A DNA stretch of 64,000 bases from Verrucomicrobiia bacterium DG1235 (GTDB taxonomy: Bacteria; Verrucomicrobiota; Verrucomicrobiia; Opitutales; Opitutaceae): contig DS990592.1 in NCBI GenBank assembly GCA_000155695.1, forward strand, positions 3,023,973-3,087,972. The letters are read 5' to 3'. Positions 34,776 to 41,888 of the stretch are shown in pieces. The position numbers and the translations under genes are program-made. Each line of letters opens with the position of its first letter. Position 1 is the stretch's first letter. The notes below the pieces were generated by a model. The model was given only the letters and a program-made list of their open reading frames with translations. It ran no database searches and was not told the origin of the DNA.

Positions 34776-36347
34776 TCAATACTCCCCCTCCACTCTCCAT
34801 CCCAGCTCGTCCTTACAAATCCGATACACGCCCCCCTTGTTCAGCTCCACGTCCCACTCCACCCGATTCCAGCTCCCCTTCTCCTCCCACCAATGCCCCG
34901 AGTGCAGCCACGGCCCCCGCACCGCCTTCACGAAGCCCGACACCCCCTCGCACTGTATCCAAATCGGCATACGCCCCTGAAACTCCACCGCCGCCTTGCG
35001 TCCCGGCCGATACCGCCGCAGCGGCATCCCAAACATCCGCCCCACATCCAATTCACCCACCGGTGGCACCGACGCAGGCAAGGCCTCCATCCTAAAACCA
35101 TCCGGCCGCTCATCCTCGATCACCACCGGACGCCCCACTCTATCCTCGCCCACGATCCCCGCCACCCGCGACAAAGTCTGCGTAAACCGATACGGATTCT
35201 TCAAGCTACTCTCGAACAGCCCCAGCTGACGCTCCCGAAAATCCGCCACCTCCAGCCTTAGCTCCATCGCCGCCACCGGAGACTCCGCCTCAACCTCCTC
35301 CAACCGCGCTGCCAACAACCCAAACAACGCCCCCGCATCGCTCGTCGGCTCCGGCAACTTCTGCTCCACCACCACCGGCTCCCCATAAGCCAGCCGCAGC
35401 TCCACCCGAGCAAACGCCGCCACCTTATGCCCCGCCCGCATCCGAGCCCCCAGCGTATCCAAAAAACGCCTCAGCAAAAACAACAACGGCTCCACCGAAT
35501 CCACATCGTATTCGAAATCCCACGACTCCACAAACTCCGCCGGCAGCTCCGCCACCGCCACCACCCGCTCCTCGCGACCCGTCACCCTATCCCAAAGCGC
35601 CAAACCCTCCACGCCCAGCCGCGCCCCCACCGCCGACCGCTTCAACCCCGCAAACACCGCCAAACTCCGAATCCCCCACTTCTCCAACACATCCCGCAAC
35701 GCCCCGGACATCTCCACAGCCCCCAAAGCCAAGCCCGCCAAAAAAGCACCCACTTCCACACTTCGAGCGCCGCGAGAACCCTGCGAAGCTCGCAGAGCGA
35801 AGCACGGGCCCACACACAAAACCCTACCCTCAACCGCTCGAGCAGCCAACCCCGCCACGACCCAGCTCTCCGCCACTCCAATTCCCACCGTCAAACCCAT
35901 CGCCGCCAATTCCCCCACGATCTCCCCGCACCGAGCAATCGCCTCCTCTATCTTCGCCCCCCGCAAGTCCACCAGCACTCTACCCGCTCCATCCATCTCC
36001 ACGCGCGGCGAAAGCGAATACGCCATCGCAAAAAGCAATTCCTCCACCATCCGTTCCGCCTGATCCGAACGATGCTTAACCACCAGCCCCTCGCACCGAG
36101 CCAAAGCCTGCGGTATCGAAAGTCCCACTACGACACCCTCCTTCGCCGCCATCTCCGTCATCTCCAACACCACCGGCTTCTTCGCCTCCGCATCCACCAC
36201 CACAACAGCCCCCTCAACCCGATCAAGGTAGGGTTCGGGCGCCGCCTCGGACCTGACACCACGCAATCCCCCAACACCCACCTCATCCAGAGCCATCGAC
36301 AAAACCGCCTGCAACGCCAGACGCGGAACATGTAACACCGCATACAT
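34776..36347 (-). CDS. imuB: ImuB, Y-family-polymerase-like mutasome hub
   Basis: A 523-residue Y-family relative thought to link DnaE2 to the beta clamp. ATG 36347 is preceded by CCGGAGG at 7 bases, so it is preferred to longer forms. The palm region is recognisable (AVVVVDAEAKKPVVLEM, GLTVGIGVAESWVVAGLAA), but the acidic catalytic set of active Y-polymerases is not evident, as usual for ImuB. A beta-clamp-binding motif, QLGLF, lies near residue 375. Two stretches (about 31-48, with YLDRVEG, and about 173-197, with CFALRASQGSRGAR) coincide with dispersed-repeat DNA and look like in-frame insertions. Confidence 0.92.
   Translation of the reverse strand: MYAVLHVPRLALQAVLSMALDEVGVGGLRGVRSEAAPEPYLDRVEGAVVVVDAEAKKPVVLEMTEMAAKEGVVVGLSIPQALARCEGLVVKHRSDQAERMVEELLFAMAYSLSPRVEMDGAGRVLVDLRGAKIEEAIARCGEIVGELAAMGLTVGIGVAESWVVAGLAARAVEGRVLCVGPCFALRASQGSRGARSVEVGAFLAGLALGAVEMSGALRDVLEKWGIRSLAVFAGLKRSAVGARLGVEGLALWDRVTGREERVVAVAELPAEFVESWDFEYDVDSVEPLLFLLRRFLDTLGARMRAGHKVAAFARVELRLAYGEPVVVEQKLPEPTSDAGALFGLLAARLEEVEAESPVAAMELRLEVADFRERQLGLFESSLKNPYRFTQTLSRVAGIVGEDRVGRPVVIEDERPDGFRMEALPASVPPVGELDVGRMFGMPLRRYRPGRKAAVEFQGRMPIWIQCEGVSGFVKAVRGPWLHSGHWWEEKGSWNRVEWDVELNKGGVYRICKDELGWRVEGEY
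35787..35804 (-). repeat. AGCTCGCAGAGCGAAG repeat inside imuB
   Basis: This is near-identical to intergenic copies at 30981 and 55494. Here it encodes part of CFALRASQGS (residues about 180-190 of ImuB). Confidence 0.7.
36205..36255 (-). repeat. REP-like element plus linker inside imuB
   Basis: CTCAACCCGATC (the linker) is followed by AAGGTAGGGTTCGGGC and GCCGCCTCGGACC, resembling the GTAGGG-arm-loop-arm palindromes elsewhere. It encodes about residues 31-48 of ImuB without a frameshift. Confidence 0.55.
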
Positions 36348-36370
36348 CAGTTGCCTCCGGCAAAAAAGCG

Positions 36371-36536
36371 AAGAGTGAAAAGTGAAGGGTGAAAAAAACA
36401 ACCAATCAATCGTACCAAAATATTCATTACTTTCATTTCCTATCTCAATCTTTCGTCATTCATTCCTTAAGAGTAGCCTCGCTCCATCCACTCTTCTCCA
36501 ATTCATTCTTCACCCTTCACCCTTCATCCTTCATCC
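36371..36536. repeat. Oppositely oriented heptamer arrays between imuA and imuB
   Basis: On the + strand GAGTGAA, AAGTGAA, GGGTGAA (36373-36393) lie upstream of imuB. TTCATTC, TTCACCC x2, TTCATCC x2 (36502-36536) abut the imuA stop codon at 36537. On the mRNA the two arrays are complementary (GGGTGAA against TTCACCC), so the intergenic region could form a stem. Confidence 0.75.
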
Positions 36537-37352
36537 TTACCCAACCCTTCTCACCAGCTGCGCAAACCCCTCCCGCTCCCGCGTCCGCTTCCTCAGCACC
36601 TCCACCTCCACGCCCGCCCCGAGCTCGCCCAGCGACGCATCCAAATCCTCAATACAATGCCGCCCCTCCAGCCGCACCCGCACCTGAGCGCTCGGAATCA
36701 TCGCCTCCGGCGTAAACACGCACACATACGCGCTCGACCGCTCTGCCAGCCGCTGCAGCCGGTACCAGTCCGCCGCCTTCACCCGCCGCAGTTCCCTCCC
36801 CTCGCAACCGCGAAGATCCACCAGCACCATCCCTAGATTCTCGTCCCGCAACAGCGCGTCCGCCACCCGCATAGCCTCGCCCGCCGAGCGACACCGCGCC
36901 CACAGCAAATGCTCCAGCAATTCCCCCGAAGCCGACCCCGGATCAAACCCGTCCGCCCCATCCACCAAGGCCGCGAACCGCTGCTCTCGCCGCGTCCCCG
37001 CCAGCAAATGCAAAAGCAGAGCCTGCCCCCCGCAGCTCGCCCCCGACTCAGCGATCTCCGTAAGTAGCCCCGAGCGCAAGCCCCCATCCAGGGCTCCGTC
37101 CAAAGAGTCGACACCAGTCCCTAGAATTTCCGATTCCGCAGGCGCCGCGCGCTCCACACCGAGCTCGCCCAGACGCCCCTCTAGACTGGCCAACTCGCTG
37201 CCTGTACCAGCGCTTGCCATGTCCTCATTCCAAGGCGCCGCAGCCCCCTCGTCAACGCCCCCGCGCCCTTCAAAATTCCCCAAATTTCTAGGCGCCTCAC
37301 CCCCAACAATTTGCCCCTCAAAAAAACTTTCCTCGCCCACTCCAGCCGTCAC
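36537..37352 (-). CDS. imuA: ImuA, RecA-fold mutasome protein
   Basis: A 271-residue RecA/SulA-like protein, first gene of the imuA-imuB-dnaE2 cassette. A variable N-terminal 75 residues is followed by GTGVDSLDGALDGGL and LLTEIAESGASCGGQALLL, the latter at the Walker A position but degenerate. VLVDLRGCEGRELRRVKA and VQVRLEGRHCIED-type strands follow. ImuA modulates the mutasome. The stop codon directly meets a heptamer array. I see no CTG-N10-CAG LexA box in the upstream 150 bases. The start is uncertain: internal ATGs, such as the one in WNEDMASAG, are possible. Confidence 0.82.
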   Translation of the reverse strand: MTAGVGEESFFEGQIVGGEAPRNLGNFEGRGGVDEGAAAPWNEDMASAGTGSELASLEGRLGELGVERAAPAESEILGTGVDSLDGALDGGLRSGLLTEIAESGASCGGQALLLHLLAGTRREQRFAALVDGADGFDPGSASGELLEHLLWARCRSAGEAMRVADALLRDENLGMVLVDLRGCEGRELRRVKAADWYRLQRLAERSSAYVCVFTPEAMIPSAQVRVRLEGRHCIEDLDASLGELGAGVEVEVLRKRTREREGFAQLVRRVG

Positions 37353-37441
37353 CCGCCCATTCTAGCGCCCACCCTAGGACATCCACCGTCCCTACCCCTC
37401 CCAACAACCAACTCTCCCTAGAACTGCCGTACACCTCACAA

Positions 37442-37506
37442 CCCAACTCCAAAAAAATCCTGCTGGCCGCAGGCCACCCTACTTCCGCGCAGCGGAACCC
37501 CTGTTA
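37442..37506 (+). repeat. Long direct repeat, copy 1
   Basis: Contains TCCTGCTGGCCGCAGGCC, then CTTCCGCGCAGCGGAACCCC and TGTTAA. It matches copy 2 at 37702 with about four differences. Both have internal inverted repeats (GGCC.GGCC and TTCCGC.GCGGAA). Confidence 0.85.
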
Positions 37507-37701
37507 AGCAAAAACACAAATCAACAAGGATCGCCTTACGGCGAGCAGGATCACGCTAACGCGCAAGCAGGTTTTCCAGTTGAAAATTGAAAACAACATC
37601 GCTGGATTCCTTAAAACTTCCGCTACGAAAGCGATAACTCCCAGCTTCGACAGATTGAGTCGCTTACACCCAGCCTCATACGCCTTCATCAGCTCACCTA
37701 T

Positions 37702-37767
37702 CCCAACTCCAAAAAAAATCCTGCTGGCCACAGGCCATCCTGCTTCCGCGCAGCGGAACCCCTGTTA
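37702..37767 (+). repeat. Long direct repeat, copy 2
   Basis: Near-identical to 37442-37506, with TCCTGCTGGCCACAGGCC and the same CTTCCGCGCAGCGGAACCCC core. Together the two flank a 195-base segment of short palindromes, which looks like a repeat cluster and not a mobile gene. Confidence 0.85.
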
Positions 37768-37798
37768 AACACAATCGCAACCACCCACTCAGCACCCA

Positions 37799-37852
37799 AC
37801 TCACTACCATGTGCCGCCGTACCAAAAAGCAGGCACTTCACCACGACTACCA
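37799..37852 (+). repeat. Leader repeat shared by two neighbouring genes
   Basis: AACTCACTACCATGTGCCGCC followed by AAAAAGCAGGCACTTCACCAC ends just before ATG 37855. A close copy (AACTCACTACCTTGTGCCGCC, AAAAGCAGGCGCATCACTAC) lies at 38494-38546, upstream of the gene at 38627. Confidence 0.75.
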
Positions 37853-37854
37853 CC

Positions 37855-38316
37855 ATGAGCTTCCTCGAACTCAAAATCCCGCCCGCCATCCTCTGGCTCG
37901 TCTTCGCCGCTCTCATGAAGCTGCTCGCAGCCGGCACCCCCCACATCACCCTCCCACACGCCCTGCGCCTCACCCTCTTCATCCTATCGCTCGCCCTCTC
38001 CGCCGCAATCGGCGCCGCCGGCATCTGGAGCTTCCGCAAAGCCAAGACCACCATCAATCCCCACCGTCCACACGCCACCTCCACCCTCGTAACCAGCGGC
38101 ATCTACCAGCACACGCGAAACCCCATGTACCTCAGCTTGTTCATAGCCCTCCTCGGCTGGGCCGCGTATTTGTCAAACCCCTACGCCGCCCTCCTGCCCA
38201 TCGCCTTCGCCCTCACCCTAAACCGCCTGCAAATCATCCCCGAAGAGCGAGCCATGGAAAAACAATTCGGCCAAAGCTTCCACGAATACAAAAGCCGCGC
38301 CGGCCGCTGGCTCTAA
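37855..38316 (+). CDS. Isoprenylcysteine-carboxyl-methyltransferase-family membrane protein
   Basis: A 153-residue protein with about four membrane helices. The C-terminal signature is that of the ICMT/phospholipid methyltransferase superfamily: LVTSGIYQHTRNPMYLSLF, then IIPEERAMEKQFGQSFHEYKSRAGRWL. Such proteins use SAM to methylate lipids or prenylated substrates; bacterial substrates are mostly unknown. ATG 37855 follows a leader repeat. There is no operon context. Confidence 0.88.
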   Translation: MSFLELKIPPAILWLVFAALMKLLAAGTPHITLPHALRLTLFILSLALSAAIGAAGIWSFRKAKTTINPHRPHATSTLVTSGIYQHTRNPMYLSLFIALLGWAAYLSNPYAALLPIAFALTLNRLQIIPEERAMEKQFGQSFHEYKSRAGRWL

Positions 38317-38545
38317 CCCCCTACAATCTTCATCTACTATCCCCAAAAAAAGATACTCATCCTCTTGCTCCGACTCATCCTCCCTTCTCAGCCCATCAAA
38401 TTCCTCATACGCAAATTCCTGCCCAAGCTCCGCTTGGATCCTGCCCGCGAAGCGGATCAAGCGAGCCCGCGAGCGATGTCATACCTCCCCAAAACTCACT
38501 ACCTTGTGCCGCCATATTGAAAAGCAGGCGCATCACTACTCCCTA

Positions 38546-38620
38546 CTTACTACTCACCACTCACCACTTACTACTCACTACTCACTACTCACTACTCACT
38601 ACTCACCACTCACCACTCAT
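38546..38620 (+). repeat. Ten-unit heptanucleotide array (CTCACYA)n
   Basis: In-phase units from 38546: CTTACTA, CTCACCA x2, CTTACTA, CTCACTA x4, CTCACCA x2, then CTCAT. A run of CCCCCC separates it from ATG 38627. Translated, it gives a spurious N-terminal extension of HYS/LLTTH type. Confidence 0.9.
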
Positions 38621-38626
38621 CCCCCC

Positions 38627-39412
38627 ATGCTCCCCCACCACCAAACCGCCCTCGATAAATTCCTCTCCCTCTACCAAGCCAAGCAAGAGTTCATCGGCAT
38701 CCTGCTCGCCGGGTCATTGGCCCATGGATACGAAACGGCCGACTCCGACATCGACATCATCCTCGTCGCCACCGAAGACGAATACCGAAAACGATCCCAA
38801 GACCAAAAACTCGCCTTCAGCCTCTGGGACATCTGCGAATATAAAAATGGATACATCGACTGCAAAGTCGTCTCCCTCGACTCGCTGAAAGAAGTTGCCG
38901 CCAAAGGAAGCGACGCCGCCCGCTACGCCTTCAAAGACTCCCAGCTCCTCCACTCCCGCTCCCACCAGCTCGCCCCGATCCTCAGCCAAGTCAGCCAGTT
39001 CCCCGCCGATCAGCAGCCGGACCGCCAGCACCGCTTCACCTGCCAGCTCCTCGCCTGGAAATGGTACCTCAGCCAAGCCGAACAAAAAAACAATCCCTAC
39101 CTCCGCCACCTCGCCGCCCAAAAGATAACTCTCTTCGCCTGCCGCATCATCCTCAACGAAAACAGCATGCTCTTCCCCTATCACAAGTGGCTGCTTGAAG
39201 AAACCAAACGCGCCCCCCAACAGCCCACCAAATTCCAATCCCTCATCGACAGCTTCCTCCAATCCCCCACCTTCGAAACCGCCCAAAGCATCGCCGACTG
39301 CATTCTAGAGTTCATCCAGCTCAAAGAAAAAGAAGTCGACTGGCCAAACCAGTTCATGACCGACAGCGAACTCAACTGGCTCCACCATCCCCCACCCGTC
39401 GACGACCTCTAA
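38627..39412 (+). CDS. Nucleotidyltransferase-domain protein with intact catalytic motif
   Basis: 261 residues. The N-terminal domain carries LLAGSLAHGYETADSDIDIILVA, an intact GS-x(9)-DxD nucleotidyltransferase motif. The remainder is helical, resembling streptomycin- or kanamycin-nucleotidyltransferase-like and DUF4037-type proteins. It probably transfers an NMP to a small molecule or protein, but the substrate is unknown. ATG 38627 follows the heptamer array; upstream in-frame codons only translate the repeat. Compare the gene at 17662, where the second Asp is lost. Confidence 0.82.
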   Translation: MLPHHQTALDKFLSLYQAKQEFIGILLAGSLAHGYETADSDIDIILVATEDEYRKRSQDQKLAFSLWDICEYKNGYIDCKVVSLDSLKEVAAKGSDAARYAFKDSQLLHSRSHQLAPILSQVSQFPADQQPDRQHRFTCQLLAWKWYLSQAEQKNNPYLRHLAAQKITLFACRIILNENSMLFPYHKWLLEETKRAPQQPTKFQSLIDSFLQSPTFETAQSIADCILEFIQLKEKEVDWPNQFMTDSELNWLHHPPPVDDL

Positions 39413-39442
39413 TACCCTAAAACACTGGGCAATCACCCAAGA

Positions 39443-40075
39443 CTACTCCTTCGCAAACTCACCCGGACGAGCATACGGAAAGTCGGCAATCTTCTCCAGT
39501 CGGTAGTAACTGTTAAGCCCCGAAATCCCCGCGCAATCCAATACCGAAAGATCTATAAACCCGTTCTCAGATACCGCCGCATCGTCCACATATATATCCA
39601 TCACCTCGCCTATCACCATCGCCGTACCATTTCTCTGGATCGGCATCTCCTCGCAAAAGCGAAGCGAATACTTCATGCGACTCTCCTTGAGAAACGGAGC
39701 CTTGCACCCATCCAGAAACTCCGGAGTTAATCCCACCGCGTCAAACTCCGAAACCTCCGCATCAAACTTAGCCGAAGTGTAGTGCCCCTGACGAGCAAAC
39801 ACGCTAGGCAGAGCGTTGATCGTATACTCTCCCGTGCTCATAATATTCTCATGAGTATGACGCCTCACCTCTCCGCTCGGACGCAGAATGAAACCAATCA
39901 AAGCTGGATTACTACCCAAATGTATCACCGAGCTGAATACTGCTAAATTCAACTGCCCTTCCTCCGAAATAGAGCCAATCAAATTAACCGGTTTCACGCC
40001 CGGTATCGAATTCACTATATTCAAACGCCGGATACGGCTTTCATCTTTCAACTGAGCTTTGGAGATATGCATCAT
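39443..40075 (-). CDS. Flavin reductase-like (FMN-binding split-barrel) protein
   Basis: A 210-residue protein of the DIM6/NTAB flavin-reductase-like family: PVNLIGSISEEGQLNLAVFSSV, PALIGFILRPSGEVRRHTHENI and GEYTINALP. It probably binds FMN. ATG 40075 is used; a TTG 33 bases earlier lacks an RBS. It lies 42 bases downstream of the FeS photolyase gene on the same strand and is probably co-transcribed. It may supply reduced flavin or be part of a light-linked redox pair (inference). Confidence 0.85.
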   Translation of the reverse strand: MMHISKAQLKDESRIRRLNIVNSIPGVKPVNLIGSISEEGQLNLAVFSSVIHLGSNPALIGFILRPSGEVRRHTHENIMSTGEYTINALPSVFARQGHYTSAKFDAEVSEFDAVGLTPEFLDGCKAPFLKESRMKYSLRFCEEMPIQRNGTAMVIGEVMDIYVDDAAVSENGFIDLSVLDCAGISGLNSYYRLEKIADFPYARPGEFAKE

Positions 40076-40117
40076 AATTTTTTGGCCTGGAGATAAACGG
40101 TTAAACAAGGACGAACT

Positions 40118-41644
40118 CTACTTCGTTCGAATTTTGCGAGCTGCTTCCCCTATTCCTTCAAGATCGCTCTGCGAGAGACGGTCCAGATTCCTGAGCTGCA
40201 TACTCATCCGCGGGTTTCCTTTAAGCGACGTCCGGTGCTTGTTCAAAAAATCCCAATACAAAACGGTAAACGGACAAGCATCCTCCCCCGTCCGACTGTC
40301 CGGATTATACTGACACCCATCACAGTAGTTGCTCATACGCTTGATATACTTGCCCGTAGCAACGTACGGCTTAGAAGCCATCACCCCTCCGTCCGCATAT
40401 TGAGACATGCCCAAGGTGTTGGGAAGCTCCACCCACTCCACCGCATCAACGTACACCGCAAGGTACCACTCGTGTACCTCCTTTGGATCCACTCCATGTA
40501 GCAGCGCATACAGCCCCGTGACCATCAATCGCTGTATGTGATGCGCGTAGCCATATTTCATCGTCTGCGTCACCACTTCCCGAATACAATTCATTTCGGT
40601 TTCGCCATCCCAATAAAAGCTAGGCAACGGCTCGCGCGCACCCAACGCGTTTCGCTCAAGGTACTCCGGCATGAAAGCCCCATAAATTCCACGCACAAAC
40701 TCTCTCCAGCCAAGTATCTGACGCACGAATCCTTCTACCGACTCGATCGGAGCATGTCCCGACTCGTACGCAGCCACTGCGGCATCCACCACTTCTCTCG
40801 GATCAAGCAGCTTCAAATTAATAGAGGACGCCAGCAAGGAATGGCTGAGGTACGGCTCGCCACTCCACATCGCATCCTGATAAGCTCCAAACAGAGGCAA
40901 CTCGTTCTCGATGAAACTTTCCAGCGCCCTCAAAGCATCGCTCGGCGTGACAGGCCAATCAAAATGCGACAGCTCCCCCGGATGCCCAGTCAAGGCAGTA
41001 TCCACATCTTGGATTACTTCACGAGAAATCTCGTCAGGAGGGAAACGCAAGCGCGGGGCAAGACGCTCCGGCCCGCCCTTGCCAAAAGGCTTACGATTGC
41101 TCGCGTCGAAATTCCATTTCCCGCCAGTAGGCTTGCCATCCGCATCCATCAGCACTCCATGTTTCTTCCGCATCTCTCGATAGAAGTACTCCATGCGTAG
41201 CTGCTTGCGCCCCTCTCTGTGCGCGGCGAAATCCTCCGCGCTAGAATAAAACGAATCATCCTCCACCACCTCCAAAGGCACCCCAGCAGAGAGGCAAGCA
41301 GCCTTAAGCTCCCCGAGCACACGATGATCACCAGGCCTCGTCACCCGCACGCGACCGAAGTCACTTCCTTCGAGAAACGAACACAACGACTCACCCAGAG
41401 ATTCACAGTCTGGATCCTCACCCAGCTTTCGGTAGTGGATCTCCACCCCTTTATCTCTAAGCCCCTCCGCGAAATGACGCATGGCAGAAAGAAAAAGCGT
41501 CGTACGAATCTTCGACGACCAAACATGCTTCGACTCGCCTAAAACCTCCGCCATCCAAACCGCGTCAAACGATGAGAAAGCCCTCAGTCGATCGGAAAGC
41601 TGGTCACCAAGCACAACAAGTAGAGTTTTATCCGTTTGAGCCAT
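40118..41644 (-). CDS. FeS-type bacterial cryptochrome/(6-4) photolyase
   Basis: A 508-residue member of the FeS-BCP/PhrB group that repairs (6-4) photoproducts with FAD, a second chromophore and a [4Fe-4S] cluster. It has LLVVLGDQLS at the N-terminus, PYLSHSLLASSINLKLL, GWREFVRGIYGAF, and YADGGVMASKPYVATG near the FAD site. The four cluster cysteines are visible: one near residue 352 (MNCIREV), then NYCDGC (near 440 and 443) and DACP (near 455). These positions agree well with Agrobacterium PhrB. It is followed by a flavin-reductase-like gene. Confidence 0.93.
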   Translation of the reverse strand: MAQTDKTLLVVLGDQLSDRLRAFSSFDAVWMAEVLGESKHVWSSKIRTTLFLSAMRHFAEGLRDKGVEIHYRKLGEDPDCESLGESLCSFLEGSDFGRVRVTRPGDHRVLGELKAACLSAGVPLEVVEDDSFYSSAEDFAAHREGRKQLRMEYFYREMRKKHGVLMDADGKPTGGKWNFDASNRKPFGKGGPERLAPRLRFPPDEISREVIQDVDTALTGHPGELSHFDWPVTPSDALRALESFIENELPLFGAYQDAMWSGEPYLSHSLLASSINLKLLDPREVVDAAVAAYESGHAPIESVEGFVRQILGWREFVRGIYGAFMPEYLERNALGAREPLPSFYWDGETEMNCIREVVTQTMKYGYAHHIQRLMVTGLYALLHGVDPKEVHEWYLAVYVDAVEWVELPNTLGMSQYADGGVMASKPYVATGKYIKRMSNYCDGCQYNPDSRTGEDACPFTVLYWDFLNKHRTSLKGNPRMSMQLRNLDRLSQSDLEGIGEAARKIRTK

Positions 41645-41828
41645 CTAGTTGCGAAAAATATGGAGGAGCGAGCGAAACTGTTATTCGACAAGAAGCCGGA
41701 GAGTCCTAACCATACGATCCAATCAACGGAACAAATGCGCAGCAACCTTGGAAGCCTCGCCCATTCTCCAAGCTCGCCACTTAACCCCCCATCGCCACCA
41801 CTCACCAAAACACGAGCCGATTTTACCA

Positions 41829-41884
41829 CTCACCACTCACTACTCACTACTCACCACTCACTACTCACTACTCACTACTCACCA
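41829..41884 (+). repeat. Eight-unit heptanucleotide array abutting an ATG
   Basis: CTCACCA, CTCACTA x2, CTCACCA, CTCACTA x3, CTCACCA, then CTCA immediately followed by ATG 41889. The start codon sits in the repeat phase, and there is no Shine-Dalgarno sequence. Confidence 0.92.
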
Positions 41885-41888
41885 CTCA

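Larger units (their letters stand above)
37353..37854. other. 500-base repeat-rich spacer upstream of imuA
   Basis: No supported gene. It holds two copies of a roughly 65-base direct repeat (37442-37506 and 37702-37767). Short palindromes lie between them, such as CGCCTTACGGCG and CGCTAACGCG near 37520-37565, which look like REP units. A leader repeat follows at 37799-37852. The imuA promoter must lie near its left end. Confidence 0.6.

Noticed and set aside
37353-37500. LexA/SOS box before imuA
   Set aside because: No CTG-N10-CAG or GAAC-N4-GTTC-type palindrome was found. The LexA motif of this group may differ, so SOS control is not excluded.
37504-37731. Small - strand open frame between the two 65-base repeats
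   Set aside because: It overlaps repeat DNA, has no RBS and no resemblance to a family.
38546-38620. CRISPR-like array
   Set aside because: The unit is 7 bases with no spacers; it is a tandem microsatellite.
41649-41888. N-terminal extension of the aminotransferase
   Set aside because: It would translate the heptamer array (repeating HYS/LLTTH) and lies outside the conserved fold; ATG 41889 is the natural start.
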